A stretch of DNA of 64,000 nucleotides from Planctomycetales bacterium. Its GTDB lineage: Bacteria; Planctomycetota; Planctomycetia; Isosphaerales; Isosphaeraceae. Below are positions 32,589 through 40,871 of the stretch, in pieces. Numbering within the stretch: the stretch's first letter is position 1; each line of letters starts with the position of its first letter. Below the pieces are notes generated by a model that saw nothing but the letters and a program-made list of their open reading frames with translations, had not been told where the DNA came from and ran no database searches. The position numbers and the translations under genes were made by a program. The stretch is taken from NCBI GenBank assembly GCA_027449865.1, contig DAIDKV010000033.1:1-64000 (forward strand). Reading direction: 5' to 3'.

Positions 32589-32912
32589 TTATGTCTCTTT
32601 AGAAATCATATCCTCAATCGGCACCACATCAACAACCGCCGCCGGTTGGATCGGCCCGTACACATGAGGGAACAACCTCAGGGTTTCGTGGGGATTCTCC
32701 CAGACCAGCGGCGATTGCAGCTTCTCGGGGTCGATCCGCAAAACGACCAGCCCAGACTGCCCCTGGTAAAACTTCCCGTAGACATAAGACAACTGCTCCG
32801 GGGTCGAGCAGTGGATGAAACCCTCGGCGGCGAGGTCGTCGCTGCGGAACTCGCCGAGGGCGACAGCCTTCTCCCAGAACTCTCGGGTCGTGATGCGCAG
32901 GATCTCGGTCAT
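32589..32912 (-). CDS. DUF952 family protein
   Basis: A 107-residue protein matching DUF952: [20 protein letters not shown] near the start, the diagnostic GFIHCSTPEQL at about residues 31-41, VLRIDPEKL in the middle, and FPHVYGPIQPAAVVDVVPI near the end. The family is small and cytosolic, with no firmly established reaction; the invariant His and Cys in FIHCS look like a binding or catalytic site. Its ATG overlaps the stop of the upstream YbaK-like gene by four bases (ATGA), so the two are translated together. Confidence 0.9.
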   Translation of the reverse strand: MTEILRITTREFWEKAVALGEFRSDDLAAEGFIHCSTPEQLSYVYGKFYQGQSGLVVLRIDPEKLQSPLVWENPHETLRLFPHVYGPIQPAAVVDVVPIEDMISKET

Positions 32913-33403
32913 CGAGGCGACTCCTTTTCCCGGGCAATCGGGGCAACCCGGGCATCAACGGCTCGGATGTAGTCGTCGGGGGCGAGGAAAATTTGCAGGC
33001 CCCGCATCCCGGCCGAGATCGAGATCACGTCAAAAAGTTCGGCCGTCTCGTCCAGGAGAACCGGATACGGCTTCTTGCACGCCAGCGCTGTGACACCGCC
33101 CCGGATGTAGCCGGTCAGCGGCTCGACCTCCTTCAGCGGAACCGTCTCGATTTTCTTGTCGCCGGTCGCCTTCGCCAGGGCCTTCAGGTCCAGTTCGCAG
33201 TTGCCCGGGACGACCGCCAGACAAATACCGTGCTTGTCGCCGCGGGCCACCAGCGTCTTGAAGACCTGTTCGGCCGGCAAGCCGACCTTGCGAGCGACCG
33301 TCTCGGCGGCGAGGTCGTCGGGATCGACCTCGTACTCCCGGAGCACGTAGGAGACGCCCAGGTGGTCAAGCAACCGGACGGCATTCGTCTTGGCGGTCTT
33401 CAC
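32909..33403 (-). CDS. ybaK: YbaK/EbsC-type Cys-tRNA(Pro) deacylase
   Basis: A 164-residue editing enzyme of the YbaK/ProX superfamily, which hydrolyses Cys-tRNA(Pro) formed by mistake by prolyl-tRNA synthetase. Features: [20 protein letters not shown] at the N-terminus, [20 protein letters not shown], the conserved lysine in [25 protein letters not shown], and [14 protein letters not shown], the family's substrate-pocket motif. GTG 33403 is taken as the start because it gives the usual [10 protein letters not shown]-terminus; the frame extends upstream without family similarity. It is the first gene of a two-gene unit with DUF952. Confidence 0.92.
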   Translation of the reverse strand: MKTAKTNAVRLLDHLGVSYVLREYEVDPDDLAAETVARKVGLPAEQVFKTLVARGDKHGICLAVVPGNCELDLKALAKATGDKKIETVPLKEVEPLTGYIRGGVTALACKKPYPVLLDETAELFDVISISAGMRGLQIFLAPDDYIRAVDARVAPIAREKESPR

Positions 33404-33504
33404 CAGCCGGCCCTCATCTCCTCGATCGCGGCGATTTCCGAACGACCCCGCCACGATAACGGCGTCGAGCCGCGGAAGGGAAGGCCGAGGCGAGGATGCC
33501 GGGG

Positions 33505-33999
33505 TTATCCCTCGCTGGTCACCTGCTGGGCGTCGTCGTGCCGCCAGCCGATGAGTGTCAACGCGGTGAGCAGGAGGCATCCGGCCCACTGGATCGTGCT
33601 GACGATCAGGTAGCGCTCATGGAGCGTGCGGAAGCGGCGACGATCGAGGATCGCCGCGTCGTCGGGGACGAGTAACTCGTCGAGCTTCGGATGGAGCCAG
33701 ACCAGCAGGGCGAGCGTCAGGACGAGTCCCGCCCAGATCGCCCATCGGAGCCGACGTCCACCGGCCGACGCTCCCCGAACCGCCGAGAGGTCCCAGCCCC
33801 AGACCGCCAGAGCCACGGCGCCCGCGAGGTTGAGGTAGTTGGTCACTCGTCGGGTGATGAAGCCCTGCTCCCGGTCGGAGCCGAGCACATCCGCCCCGAT
33901 CGGCACCACGACCCCGCCGTAGAACGTGAACCCGCCCTGCCAGAACATCAGCGCCCAGAGCAGCAGCCAGCGCCGAACGAGTCCCGTGATCCGACGCAT
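33505..33999 (-). CDS. Four-helix membrane protein (DUF4149/TMEM205-like, tentative)
   Basis: A 164-residue inner-membrane protein with four predicted helices: WLLLWALMFWQGGFTFYGGV, YLNLAGAVALAVWGWDL, WAIWAGLVLTLALLVWLHP and STIQWAGCLLLTALTLIGW. The arrangement and the FYGGVVVPI turn after helix 1 recall DUF4149/TMEM205-like proteins, but the match is weak. ATG 33999 (MRRITGLVRRW) gives a basic start followed directly by helix 1; upstream frame belongs to the palindromic repeat. It is followed by the ybaK-DUF952 pair on the same strand, about 100 bp away. Confidence 0.65.
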   Translation of the reverse strand: MRRITGLVRRWLLLWALMFWQGGFTFYGGVVVPIGADVLGSDREQGFITRRVTNYLNLAGAVALAVWGWDLSAVRGASAGGRRLRWAIWAGLVLTLALLVWLHPKLDELLVPDDAAILDRRRFRTLHERYLIVSTIQWAGCLLLTALTLIGWRHDDAQQVTSEG

Positions 34000-34040
34000 G
34001 CCGTCTCCGCTCGTCTTGCGACCAGGCCCGTCTGCGGTCC

Positions 34041-34188
34041 TAGAGCGCGTTACCGTTGGATGGCCGATGTCTCCTACCAACCCGACGCGCCAGCGAGGGT
34101 CTTCGTGTCGGAACCCTCGCTGGCGCGTCGGGTTGGTAGGAGGAGTCCGCTCCCACCGGCATCGTCCATGCAACCGTTAAGCGCTCTA
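34041..34188. repeat. 148-bp palindromic MITE-like element
   Basis: The centre is a perfect 30-bp inverted repeat (34071-34100 with 34113-34142; the arm contains CCAACCCGACGCGCCAGCG) around a 12-nt loop. Outside it, imperfect arms start with TAGAGCGC at 34041 and end with GCGCTCTA at 34188, with further matching bases between (TTACCGTTGGATGG against TTAACGGTTGCATGG). The whole element can fold into one long hairpin. It has no coding capacity of its own. The same inner sequence is familiar as a dispersed planctomycete palindrome often mistranslated as SYQPDAPAR. Confidence 0.85.
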
Positions 34189-34258
34189 GCTCGGGGAACT
34201 TCCAGCGCCGATCGCTCCCCCTCATCGATCATCCCGATCCGGCGCGAGAGTATCAAGC

Positions 34259-34858
34259 TCACCCCTCCCGGATGATCTTCGCCAGGATGCCGAGGATCTG
34301 CCCCGCCCGGTCAATGTAGTACTCCATCAGGTCGAGCGTGACGACAGACCCCTCCAGCCGGAGGAATTTCCAGGCGCTACCGGTCGTCACCACTCCGAAG
34401 ACGAGACCGCTCGTTGCCCCGGATTGCTGGTTGAACATCTGGGCCGCGTACATCGAGGCGATGCACTGACCCAGGCCGGTCCGCAGGTTGTCGTTCCTGG
34501 CCTCGACGATCGCGATCAGGGGCGCCGAGAGGATGAACTGCCGCGCCGATCGCGTGATCAGAAAGTCGCAGATGCCGTTCAACCCGCGACCCGGATCGAC
34601 CGCCAGTTCCACTCCCGAGAATAGCCCGAAACGATCGCCCATCGACCGTCTTAGTTCCAGCAGCATCGGCGCGATGATGAACTCCGACTTCGCCTTCTCT
34701 GTGTTAATCGCGAGCGCCAGCGTGGTCCCCTCCGTCAGCATCTCGACAAATTCGTCGCGGAGTTGTAGAGGTGCGACCTCTGCGAAGAGTTCCGTCTCTT
34801 CGATCGTCAGCCCGAGGTCCTGTTGAACCTGGGGGAACCGAAAATCCTGGAACGACAT
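34259..34858 (-). CDS. Predicted PD-(D/E)XK-like nuclease-fold protein
   Basis: A 199-residue protein whose central part reads GICDFLITRSARQFILSAPL followed by IAIVEARNDNLRTGLGQCIA. The spacing D-x(17)-E-x-R, with a following G-x-GQ helix, matches the PD-(D/E)XK nuclease core, with Arg in place of the usual Lys; Q in the helix is typical of the class. The same arrangement occurs in uncharacterised cyanobacterial and planctomycete proteins beginning like MSFQDFRFPQVQQDLGL. GGAG lies seven bases before ATG 34858. DNA cleavage is plausible but the Lys-to-Arg change could weaken it. The open frame continues upstream into what looks like a frameshifted neighbour. Confidence 0.7.
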   Translation of the reverse strand: MSFQDFRFPQVQQDLGLTIEETELFAEVAPLQLRDEFVEMLTEGTTLALAINTEKAKSEFIIAPMLLELRRSMGDRFGLFSGVELAVDPGRGLNGICDFLITRSARQFILSAPLIAIVEARNDNLRTGLGQCIASMYAAQMFNQQSGATSGLVFGVVTTGSAWKFLRLEGSVVTLDLMEYYIDRAGQILGILAKIIREG

Positions 34859-35193
34859 GGCCATGCTCCGCCACGAGGAACTTCCCCACTGCGACGGATG
34901 CAACTTCTCCTTCAGCTCCTCCGACGCCCGCGGTTCGTCGGCCAGAAACGCGGTGAAGTCGCCCCACTCGCCGACGACCTTCCCAGATCTTGCCGTCCTT
35001 CCCAGGAAAGTATCCGGAATTCTGGCTATACCAGAAGTGCCGGGAGCCGAAATGGAACATCTCCGCGGGCACCCGATACTCCTCCGACCAGTCTCGGATG
35101 CCCGTCGAAAGGTCGTTCTCGAATCGGAGTTAGCCAGTCGGGCATCAACCCAGGTGCCTCGTCCATCGCCGCCCGATCCAGCGCCTCGCCCAT
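34859..35193 (-). pseudogene. Frameshifted gene ahead of the nuclease-like gene
   Basis: Three minus-strand frames each hold a protein-like piece that joins the next: MGEALDRAAMDEAPGLMPDW from ATG 35193; then FENDLSTGIRDWSEEYRVPA and FHFGSRHFWYSQNSGYFPG; then VVGEWGDFTAFLADEPRASE. One shift is needed near 35118, where the second frame has a TAA immediately upstream, and another near 35000 (dropping one A of GGGAAGG gives IWEVVGEWGDF). The joined product would be about 110 residues and may resemble SMI1/KNR4-like proteins, but I am unsure of that. Its third frame runs on into the nuclease-like gene, so the original 3' end is unclear. Confidence 0.5.
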
Positions 35194-35327
35194 CGGATGG
35201 TCCCCTCACTTAACATCGCTCGAATCGCCACAACCCCTTCTTGCCGCATCCCCCACGTCATCTCTACCGTATTCGCCCATTCTCCAGAAATTGCCTTCCT
35301 TTTCCCCGTGAAGGGCGAAAGATTTCC

Positions 35328-35333
35328 TATAAT
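35328..35333 (+). promoter_or_regulatory. -10-like TATAAT ahead of the STGPRT protein
   Basis: A perfect TATAAT within an AT-rich island, 89 bp before the ATG at 35422. No good -35 lies at 16-18 bp, so this is a candidate only. Confidence 0.3.
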
Positions 35334-35421
35334 AAGCATAAAACTGCTAGCGACATCGAAAAATCCGCAAATCCGGGATAAATCGTCGGCCAGGACCCAT
35401 CGAGCGACCGGAGCGAACATC

Positions 35422-36903
35422 ATGAGTGAGGTCAGCTTAAGGAAGATCGAGGCGAATCGACGGAACGCCCAGAAGTCGACCGGGCCGAGGACGAGGGAGG
35501 GGAAGGCGAGGTCGCGGTTCAATGCCTTGCAGGATGGGCTCCGAGCGAAGACGGTCGTTCTTCCGGGTGAGGATGCCTCGGCGTTCGAGGCGAGGCTTGT
35601 GAAGTGGAACGAGGAGATCGGTCCGCGTGACGATGTCGAGCGGTTCCTGGTTCGTCGAGCGGTGCAAATCTCCTGGCAGCTTGACCGGATCGAGCGATTG
35701 CAGATGAGGCGCCCGGAGCCTGGCGATCCGGTGGCCAGGCTGGCCGAGGACGTCCTGGAGCTGGGGGCCCGGCTCTTCCACGACCGTCGCGGACCGAACA
35801 GTCTCTATCCCCACTGGATCGGCGAGTTTGGCGAACTGGAATCCATCTCATGGAACGCGAAAACGCCCATCGATCATGACGATCCCGCCCGCCTGCTCCT
35901 CCACCTCGAATCGTCGGCGATGGGATGCGCCTGGCTCCTCGACCAATGGGACGGACTGCGCAGGACGCTCGAATCCGGCGACTGGCAGCCCCCCGACCGC
36001 TTCCGCGCGATCCGACTCCTCGGCCGACAGCCGATCGAGGTGCTCGAAGACGATCGCGTCCGGATGATCTACCTCGCCTGCTCCGCGATGAAGCCGGGCG
36101 ACAACGACCCCCTCGCCGATCTCTCCACCGAGCTGAAACCGCGAGCCCTGAAGCGAATCTCCGCCCGGCTCCACGATCGCATGCTCGATAGCGAGACCCC
36201 CAACAGCCCGGACTCCGGCCGATCGGCACTGATCGCACTGATCGAAGAGGAATGCGACCGCCTGGAAGATATGCTCTCGATGTACCTCGATATCCGGCAG
36301 ACCGATCAACTCACCGACGAACTCGAGGAAGACGCCCGCGCCGATCGCCTTCGACGCCACCAGGCCGCCTGCGATCGAACCTTGCTCCGCGTCCTGGATA
36401 CCATCCGACGACGACAGCGAGAGTCCGGCTCCGGCTCCGGGTCCGACTCCCCCTCACCTCGCGCCAGCCGCCGCACGACCAGAACCCCAGATCCCACCCC
36501 TCTCCCGACCGATCCCATTCCCGCGCCGATCGAACCGGAGCCCGCTCCCCAGACGATCCCGCCCCAGTCCGTTCCCGCGCCGATGGAGCCCGAGCCCGCC
36601 CATCGCCATCATCTCAACGTGACGAACGAACCCAACCTCCCAGACCCCGATCGCCCATATCGCCTCGCCCCCATCCTCGCGCTCTTGATCGCCTTCCTGC
36701 TTCCGGGCCGATCCGAGAGCCTCCGCGATCCGACCGCATTCCGCGCGAACGAACCCACGCTCCCCCAAACAGCCCCCCGTCGCCCCTTCTCCATCGAAAA
36801 CGCGCCCGATCGGGCGCGTCGCGCCGGGCCATCTCCCCACGGACCAGACGCCCGCCGAATCCTCGCGAATCGCGGCTTCCCTTGTACACCACCCGTCCTA
36901 TAA
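35422..36903 (+). CDS. STGPRT-type hypothetical protein
   Basis: A 493-residue protein. Residues 1-40 (IEANRRNAQKSTGPRTREGK, then SRFNALQDGLRAKTVVLPGE) are the signature of a protein group that is abundant and multi-copy in planctomycetes and some acidobacteria; its function is not known. Residues 60-330 are predicted mostly helical, with many Arg and Leu and no catalytic motif. From about 330 on the sequence is Ser/Pro-rich and disordered (TPLPTDPIPAPIEPEPAP), then has a hydrophobic segment RLAPILALLIAFLLPG at about 412-427 and a basic tail. ATG 35422 is chosen because the family begins there; the open frame extends upstream to 35197. It stands alone, downstream of the broken gene. Confidence 0.75.
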   Translation: MSEVSLRKIEANRRNAQKSTGPRTREGKARSRFNALQDGLRAKTVVLPGEDASAFEARLVKWNEEIGPRDDVERFLVRRAVQISWQLDRIERLQMRRPEPGDPVARLAEDVLELGARLFHDRRGPNSLYPHWIGEFGELESISWNAKTPIDHDDPARLLLHLESSAMGCAWLLDQWDGLRRTLESGDWQPPDRFRAIRLLGRQPIEVLEDDRVRMIYLACSAMKPGDNDPLADLSTELKPRALKRISARLHDRMLDSETPNSPDSGRSALIALIEEECDRLEDMLSMYLDIRQTDQLTDELEEDARADRLRRHQAACDRTLLRVLDTIRRRQRESGSGSGSDSPSPRASRRTTRTPDPTPLPTDPIPAPIEPEPAPQTIPPQSVPAPMEPEPAHRHHLNVTNEPNLPDPDRPYRLAPILALLIAFLLPGRSESLRDPTAFRANEPTLPQTAPRRPFSIENAPDRARRAGPSPHGPDARRILANRGFPCTPPVL

Positions 36904-37148
36904 TTCCATCGAGCCCCCAAATCTTTCGGTGCTCGCTTCTTTAGCGCCGAGGGTCGCGATGAGGCCGAAGATCCGGCGCATCCCGAACGTTCCTGACGTC
37001 CGCGCCCTGTCCCGGGGTCCGGTCCGGTTCCGTATCGTACATGGCACGATCCTTGCCACTTGTGGGGACGTAGTAATCCCAGGTAGCCGAGTTGCGGCGC
37101 GTCCCACGCCGACGACGGCGACCCCCTCGCCTCCGAAGGCTGATAACC

Positions 37149-38474
37149 ATGGCCATGAGAAGGACGAAAAACCGGCCGAGAGACGGACGCCTCCGGCTCT
37201 GGAGCAGCGGATGGATGAAGTCTCGGACCGACCTCCCGACGGCTGCGCCCGAGCCTTCTCCAGCGATCGCCGGCGCGCCATCCCGAACGCCTCCGCTCCG
37301 CGCTGTTTCGCCAGGACTACACGACGTCACTCGTGATGATTTAAAGCAACAGATCGGGACCGCCGTGATCGCGTTTCGGGGTTACGACGCGAGCAATCTC
37401 GGCCGGGGTCCCGAGATGCTGGCGCACGCGGTTTATGGCCCGATTCTCCGCGAGTTCCTCAACCGGGCGGGGCGCGTCTGTGCCGACGTCCTGGGGCGAC
37501 CGGTCGACCTCCCGGCCCGCCTGGAGACCCGCGAACAGGCCACACTCGACTCGTTCGTCGAGGACACCGCGACCATCGTCGCCACCGAGCTGGCCCAGAT
37601 CCGCATCCTGGAGGAGATTCACGGCGTCCCCGTCCGCAACGCGATGCTCAGCTTCGGCCACAGCATCGGCGAGCTCTCGGCCCTGGTCCTGGGCGGCGTC
37701 TACGAGATGGAGCAGCTCCTCCCGATCCCGCTCGGACTCGCCCACGACTGCGCCGACCTGACCGCCGACACGACCATGGGGATTCTCTCCAGCGCCGGCG
37801 GGGTCCTGGAACCCGAGCAGGTTTTGCGACTCTGCTCGACGGTCAGCAGCAAGGGGCACGGGATGGTCGGCCCCTCGACGTTCCTCTCGCCGTACCAGGT
37901 CCTGCTGCTCGGCCAGGCCGACACGCTCGACCTGCTCGAAGCCGAGATGCGCGACTTTCTCCCCTCGGCCGTCACGCTCCGCCGCCGGCCGAACCACTGG
38001 CCGCCGCTCCACACGCCGCTGGTCTGGGAGCGGAGCGTTCCAAACCGCGCCGCGGTCGCGCTCTACCACACCGAAGGCGGCCACCAGAAACCGTCGCCCA
38101 ACATCGTCTCCTGCACGACCGGCCGGGCCAATTACGACGAGTGGAACAGCCGGGCGATCCTCACCGAGTGGACCGACCATCCCCAGCGCCTCTGGGACGC
38201 GATCGAGCACACGCTCTCCTCGGGCGCGGAGCTGGTCATCCATGTGGGGCCCGAGCCGAAGTTGATCCCCACCGCCTTCGAAAGGCTGAGCGGAAAGGTG
38301 ATGAAGCAGCTTCGGACCCGGCACCTGGACAGCCTCGGCCGGCACGTTTTGCCGAGTATCAGTCGAAACCACTGGCTAGCCCGCAGGCTCCCGCACAACG
38401 CGGTCGTCCTCCGGGCGCCCTTCGTCAACCACCTGATCCTCGAGGACTGGCTCCTCGCGCAGGATGTCGCCTGA
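37149..38474 (+). CDS. ACP S-malonyltransferase-like (FabD-type) protein
   Basis: A 441-residue protein with an acyltransferase fold at about residues 75-410. The nucleophile elbow is SFGHSIGELSALVLGG (GHSxGE), the motif opening the fold is AVIAFRGYDASNLGRGPEML in place of the usual FPGQGSQ, the active-site His is in WPPLHTPLV, and HVGPEPKL matches the C-terminal EVGPG motif. Such enzymes load malonyl or related acyl groups onto an acyl carrier protein. The first 60-70 residues are basic, Pro-rich and probably disordered. ATG 37149 is used, but starts at 37092 or later are possible. The altered N-terminal motif and the setting ahead of beta-oxidation genes rather than fab genes suggest a non-housekeeping role. 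Confidence 0.75.
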   Translation: MAMRRTKNRPRDGRLRLWSSGWMKSRTDLPTAAPEPSPAIAGAPSRTPPLRAVSPGLHDVTRDDLKQQIGTAVIAFRGYDASNLGRGPEMLAHAVYGPILREFLNRAGRVCADVLGRPVDLPARLETREQATLDSFVEDTATIVATELAQIRILEEIHGVPVRNAMLSFGHSIGELSALVLGGVYEMEQLLPIPLGLAHDCADLTADTTMGILSSAGGVLEPEQVLRLCSTVSSKGHGMVGPSTFLSPYQVLLLGQADTLDLLEAEMRDFLPSAVTLRRRPNHWPPLHTPLVWERSVPNRAAVALYHTEGGHQKPSPNIVSCTTGRANYDEWNSRAILTEWTDHPQRLWDAIEHTLSSGAELVIHVGPEPKLIPTAFERLSGKVMKQLRTRHLDSLGRHVLPSISRNHWLARRLPHNAVVLRAPFVNHLILEDWLLAQDVA

Positions 38475-38861
38475 GTGGCGCCGATACAAAAGGTCTCGAA
38501 CTTCAGATTCTCGATTCCAGATTCCAGAAAAATGAGGGGAGATGTCGGAAGATCAAGTTCTGAAAGCTGGAATCCGTAATTCGGCGTCCGGCATCTGAAA
38601 TTTGAGATCTGGAATCCAGCGCGAGCCCGACGCCGATGATCCGTTCCCGAACCGGCCGCGACCGCGCATAATACCAGGCGGGTTGCGAGCCCCTGACGGT
38701 GCAGATGGGGCGGCGGGGTGTTCCGAACCCCACCGCAGAATGGGCCGCCGACGGGCCTGGGCACGTTTCCCGACCCGGTTCCGGCGTCCCCCGCGGAATC
38801 CTCTCACCGCGCCGGTGCCTCCGTCCGATTCGACGGGGGCCTGGCGACGAGGTCGAATCCA
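38475..38861. other. Intergenic region with AT-rich TCTGGAATC dyads
   Basis: 387 bp. Its first 150 bp contain several GATTCCAG/CTGGAATC elements in both orientations (about 38505-38525, 38567-38575, 38605-38620) amid locally AT-rich sequence. The same motif recurs at 44440-44470. The rest is GC-rich, with no gene recognised; the acyl-CoA dehydrogenase promoter should lie here. Confidence 0.45.
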
Positions 38862-40811
38862 ATGAGCACGCAATTGCGGGAGTCCGAGGCCAAGGTCCAG
38901 CCTTTCGGGTCCGAGCCCCCGGCTGCCGAGGCCCAGTCGTTCGCCGAGACGGCCCTGAAACTCGGCGGCAAAAGCGAGGACGAGGCCCGTCGGACCGGCA
39001 CGCTCGACCGTGCGGACGACCAGGTCGAGGCCATGTTCGCGGCCCGATACCAGACCTCCAGCAGCCCCGCACACCGGGCGGTCTGGGACCACGAATTTCC
39101 CGCCGACCTGTTCGCACCCGAGCCGCCCGCCGTCTCGCCCGAGTGCCAGAAGGCCATGGACGACTCGCTTGCCGTCGCCCGGCGACACCGAGACGCCGGC
39201 ACCCTCTTCGGCCCCGACGGCAAGATCACCGAGGACGTCCTCGCCGAGCTGGGCACGGTCGGTTACTGGGGCCTCCTGATCGACCGGCAATACGGCGGCC
39301 AGGGTGCTCCATTCTCCGCGTTCGCCCGGTTCCTCACCCGAATGGCGGCCATCGAACCCACGCTCGGCGGCCTGGCCTCGGTCCACGGCTGCATCGGCGC
39401 GGTCGACCCGGTTCGAACCTTCGGCAGCACCGAGCAGAAGGAACAGTATCTACCACCACTCGCCAGCGGCAAGAAGCTCTCCGGCTTCGCTCTCACCGAG
39501 CCCGGCGCCGGCTCGGATCTGACCGCGCTCCGAACCACCGCGACCCTCGACGGCGACCACTACGTCGTCAACGGCGAAAAGCTCTTCATCACCAATGCCG
39601 TCCCCGGCCGGACCATCGGCCTGGTCTGCCTGATCGAGAAGAAGCCCGCCGTCCTGATCGTCGATCTGCCCGACCACGAGGACGAACACTTCCAGGTCAA
39701 CCGATACGGACTGCTCGCCCTCCGGCACCTGCACAACAACGGCCTGAAGTTCCGAAACTTCCGCGTCCCCCGCGAAAACCTGCTCCGCCCCGCACAGGGA
39801 GACGGCCTCACAATCGCCTACCACGGCCTGAACCTCGGCCGCGTCTCCCTCTGTGCCACCGCCGCCGGCGCCATGCGCGTCATGATGGCGAACATGATCC
39901 CCTGGGCGAAGTTCCGCCGCACCTACGGCGAGGCCATCGTCCAGCGCGAACTCGTCCAGCGCCGGATCGGACGCCTCGCCGGCCTGATCGCCGGCTGCGA
40001 CGCACTCGTCGCCTGGTGCTCCTGGCTCCTCGACCAGGGCTTCCGCGGCGAAATGGAATGCATCATCGCCAAGATCTTCGGCTCCGAGGCCCAGAAGGAA
40101 GCCGCGATCGAGTTCTTCATGAAAACCCACGGCGGCCGGTCCTTCCTCAGGGGTCATCCGTTCGGAGAGAACGTCCACGAATATCTTGCTCCCTGCATCT
40201 ACGAGGGTGAAGGCGAGATGCTCGGCATGGCGTTCTTCAAGTCGCTGATCAAGGAGCACGGCAAGTCTTACTTCGAGCCGATCGGCAAGGCGCTGGCGGC
40301 CTCGGGGATCAAGAAGCCAAACCCAATGAATCCGGCCCACGCCTGGGCGCTCCGCTCGGCGCTGGTCCCGTACGCGGAGTGGCGGATGCGCGAGGCCGTG
40401 ACCCCTCGCTCGCACCCGAGCTTCCCGGGCCTTCCCCCTCGCCTGGAGGCTCACGCCCGATTCGCCGCCGACGGCTTGCAGCGGAGCCGGCTGGAGATCA
40501 GTGGGGCAATGGTCAAGCACCAGCTCAAGCTGGCCGACCGCCAGTGCCGGATGGCCGAACTCTCCCAGCGCGTGCAGGATCTGCTGGTCATCCTCGCGAC
40601 CAGCACCTGGGCGGGCCGGCAGTCGAGCGATCTGGTCCATGACGCCGCCGACATCCTCTGCCAGGACCTCACTCGAAAACTGACCGGCAAACGCCCGACC
40701 GACGCCTACTACCGCGCCGTGACGAAGCTGGGCGAGCGGATCGCCGAGGGCGGATTCGAGGCCAGCACCGGCATCGAACCCGACCCGATCCTCATGCCGT
40801 ATTCCCAGTGA
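38862..40811 (+). CDS. Acyl-CoA dehydrogenase (long form)
   Basis: A 649-residue flavoenzyme that introduces the first double bond of beta-oxidation, passing electrons to ETF. Family motifs: [15 protein letters not shown], the FAD-binding signature [30 protein letters not shown], the helical part [20 protein letters not shown], and near the active site [10 protein letters not shown] followed by [11 protein letters not shown], which carries the catalytic Glu position. Ordinary members have about 380 residues. This one adds about 100 at the N-terminus and a C-terminal helical region of about 200, like the VLCAD/ACAD9 group. ATG 38862 (MSTQLRESE) is used. It is the first of three beta-oxidation genes on this strand, 60 bp ahead of fadJ. 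Confidence 0.92.
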   Translation: MSTQLRESEAKVQPFGSEPPAAEAQSFAETALKLGGKSEDEARRTGTLDRADDQVEAMFAARYQTSSSPAHRAVWDHEFPADLFAPEPPAVSPECQKAMDDSLAVARRHRDAGTLFGPDGKITEDVLAELGTVGYWGLLIDRQYGGQGAPFSAFARFLTRMAAIEPTLGGLASVHGCIGAVDPVRTFGSTEQKEQYLPPLASGKKLSGFALTEPGAGSDLTALRTTATLDGDHYVVNGEKLFITNAVPGRTIGLVCLIEKKPAVLIVDLPDHEDEHFQVNRYGLLALRHLHNNGLKFRNFRVPRENLLRPAQGDGLTIAYHGLNLGRVSLCATAAGAMRVMMANMIPWAKFRRTYGEAIVQRELVQRRIGRLAGLIAGCDALVAWCSWLLDQGFRGEMECIIAKIFGSEAQKEAAIEFFMKTHGGRSFLRGHPFGENVHEYLAPCIYEGEGEMLGMAFFKSLIKEHGKSYFEPIGKALAASGIKKPNPMNPAHAWALRSALVPYAEWRMREAVTPRSHPSFPGLPPRLEAHARFAADGLQRSRLEISGAMVKHQLKLADRQCRMAELSQRVQDLLVILATSTWAGRQSSDLVHDAADILCQDLTRKLTGKRPTDAYYRAVTKLGERIAEGGFEASTGIEPDPILMPYSQ

Positions 40812-40871
40812 CGCGACGTCGCGCGGCGGCCCAAGACGCTCGATCTTATTCCTCTCCTTGATGGAGTGGTC

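Noticed and set aside
34074-34262. Short frames reading SYQPDAPAR- and ASLARRVGR-like peptides on both strands
   Set aside because: They are translations of the palindromic element at 34041-34188, not genes.
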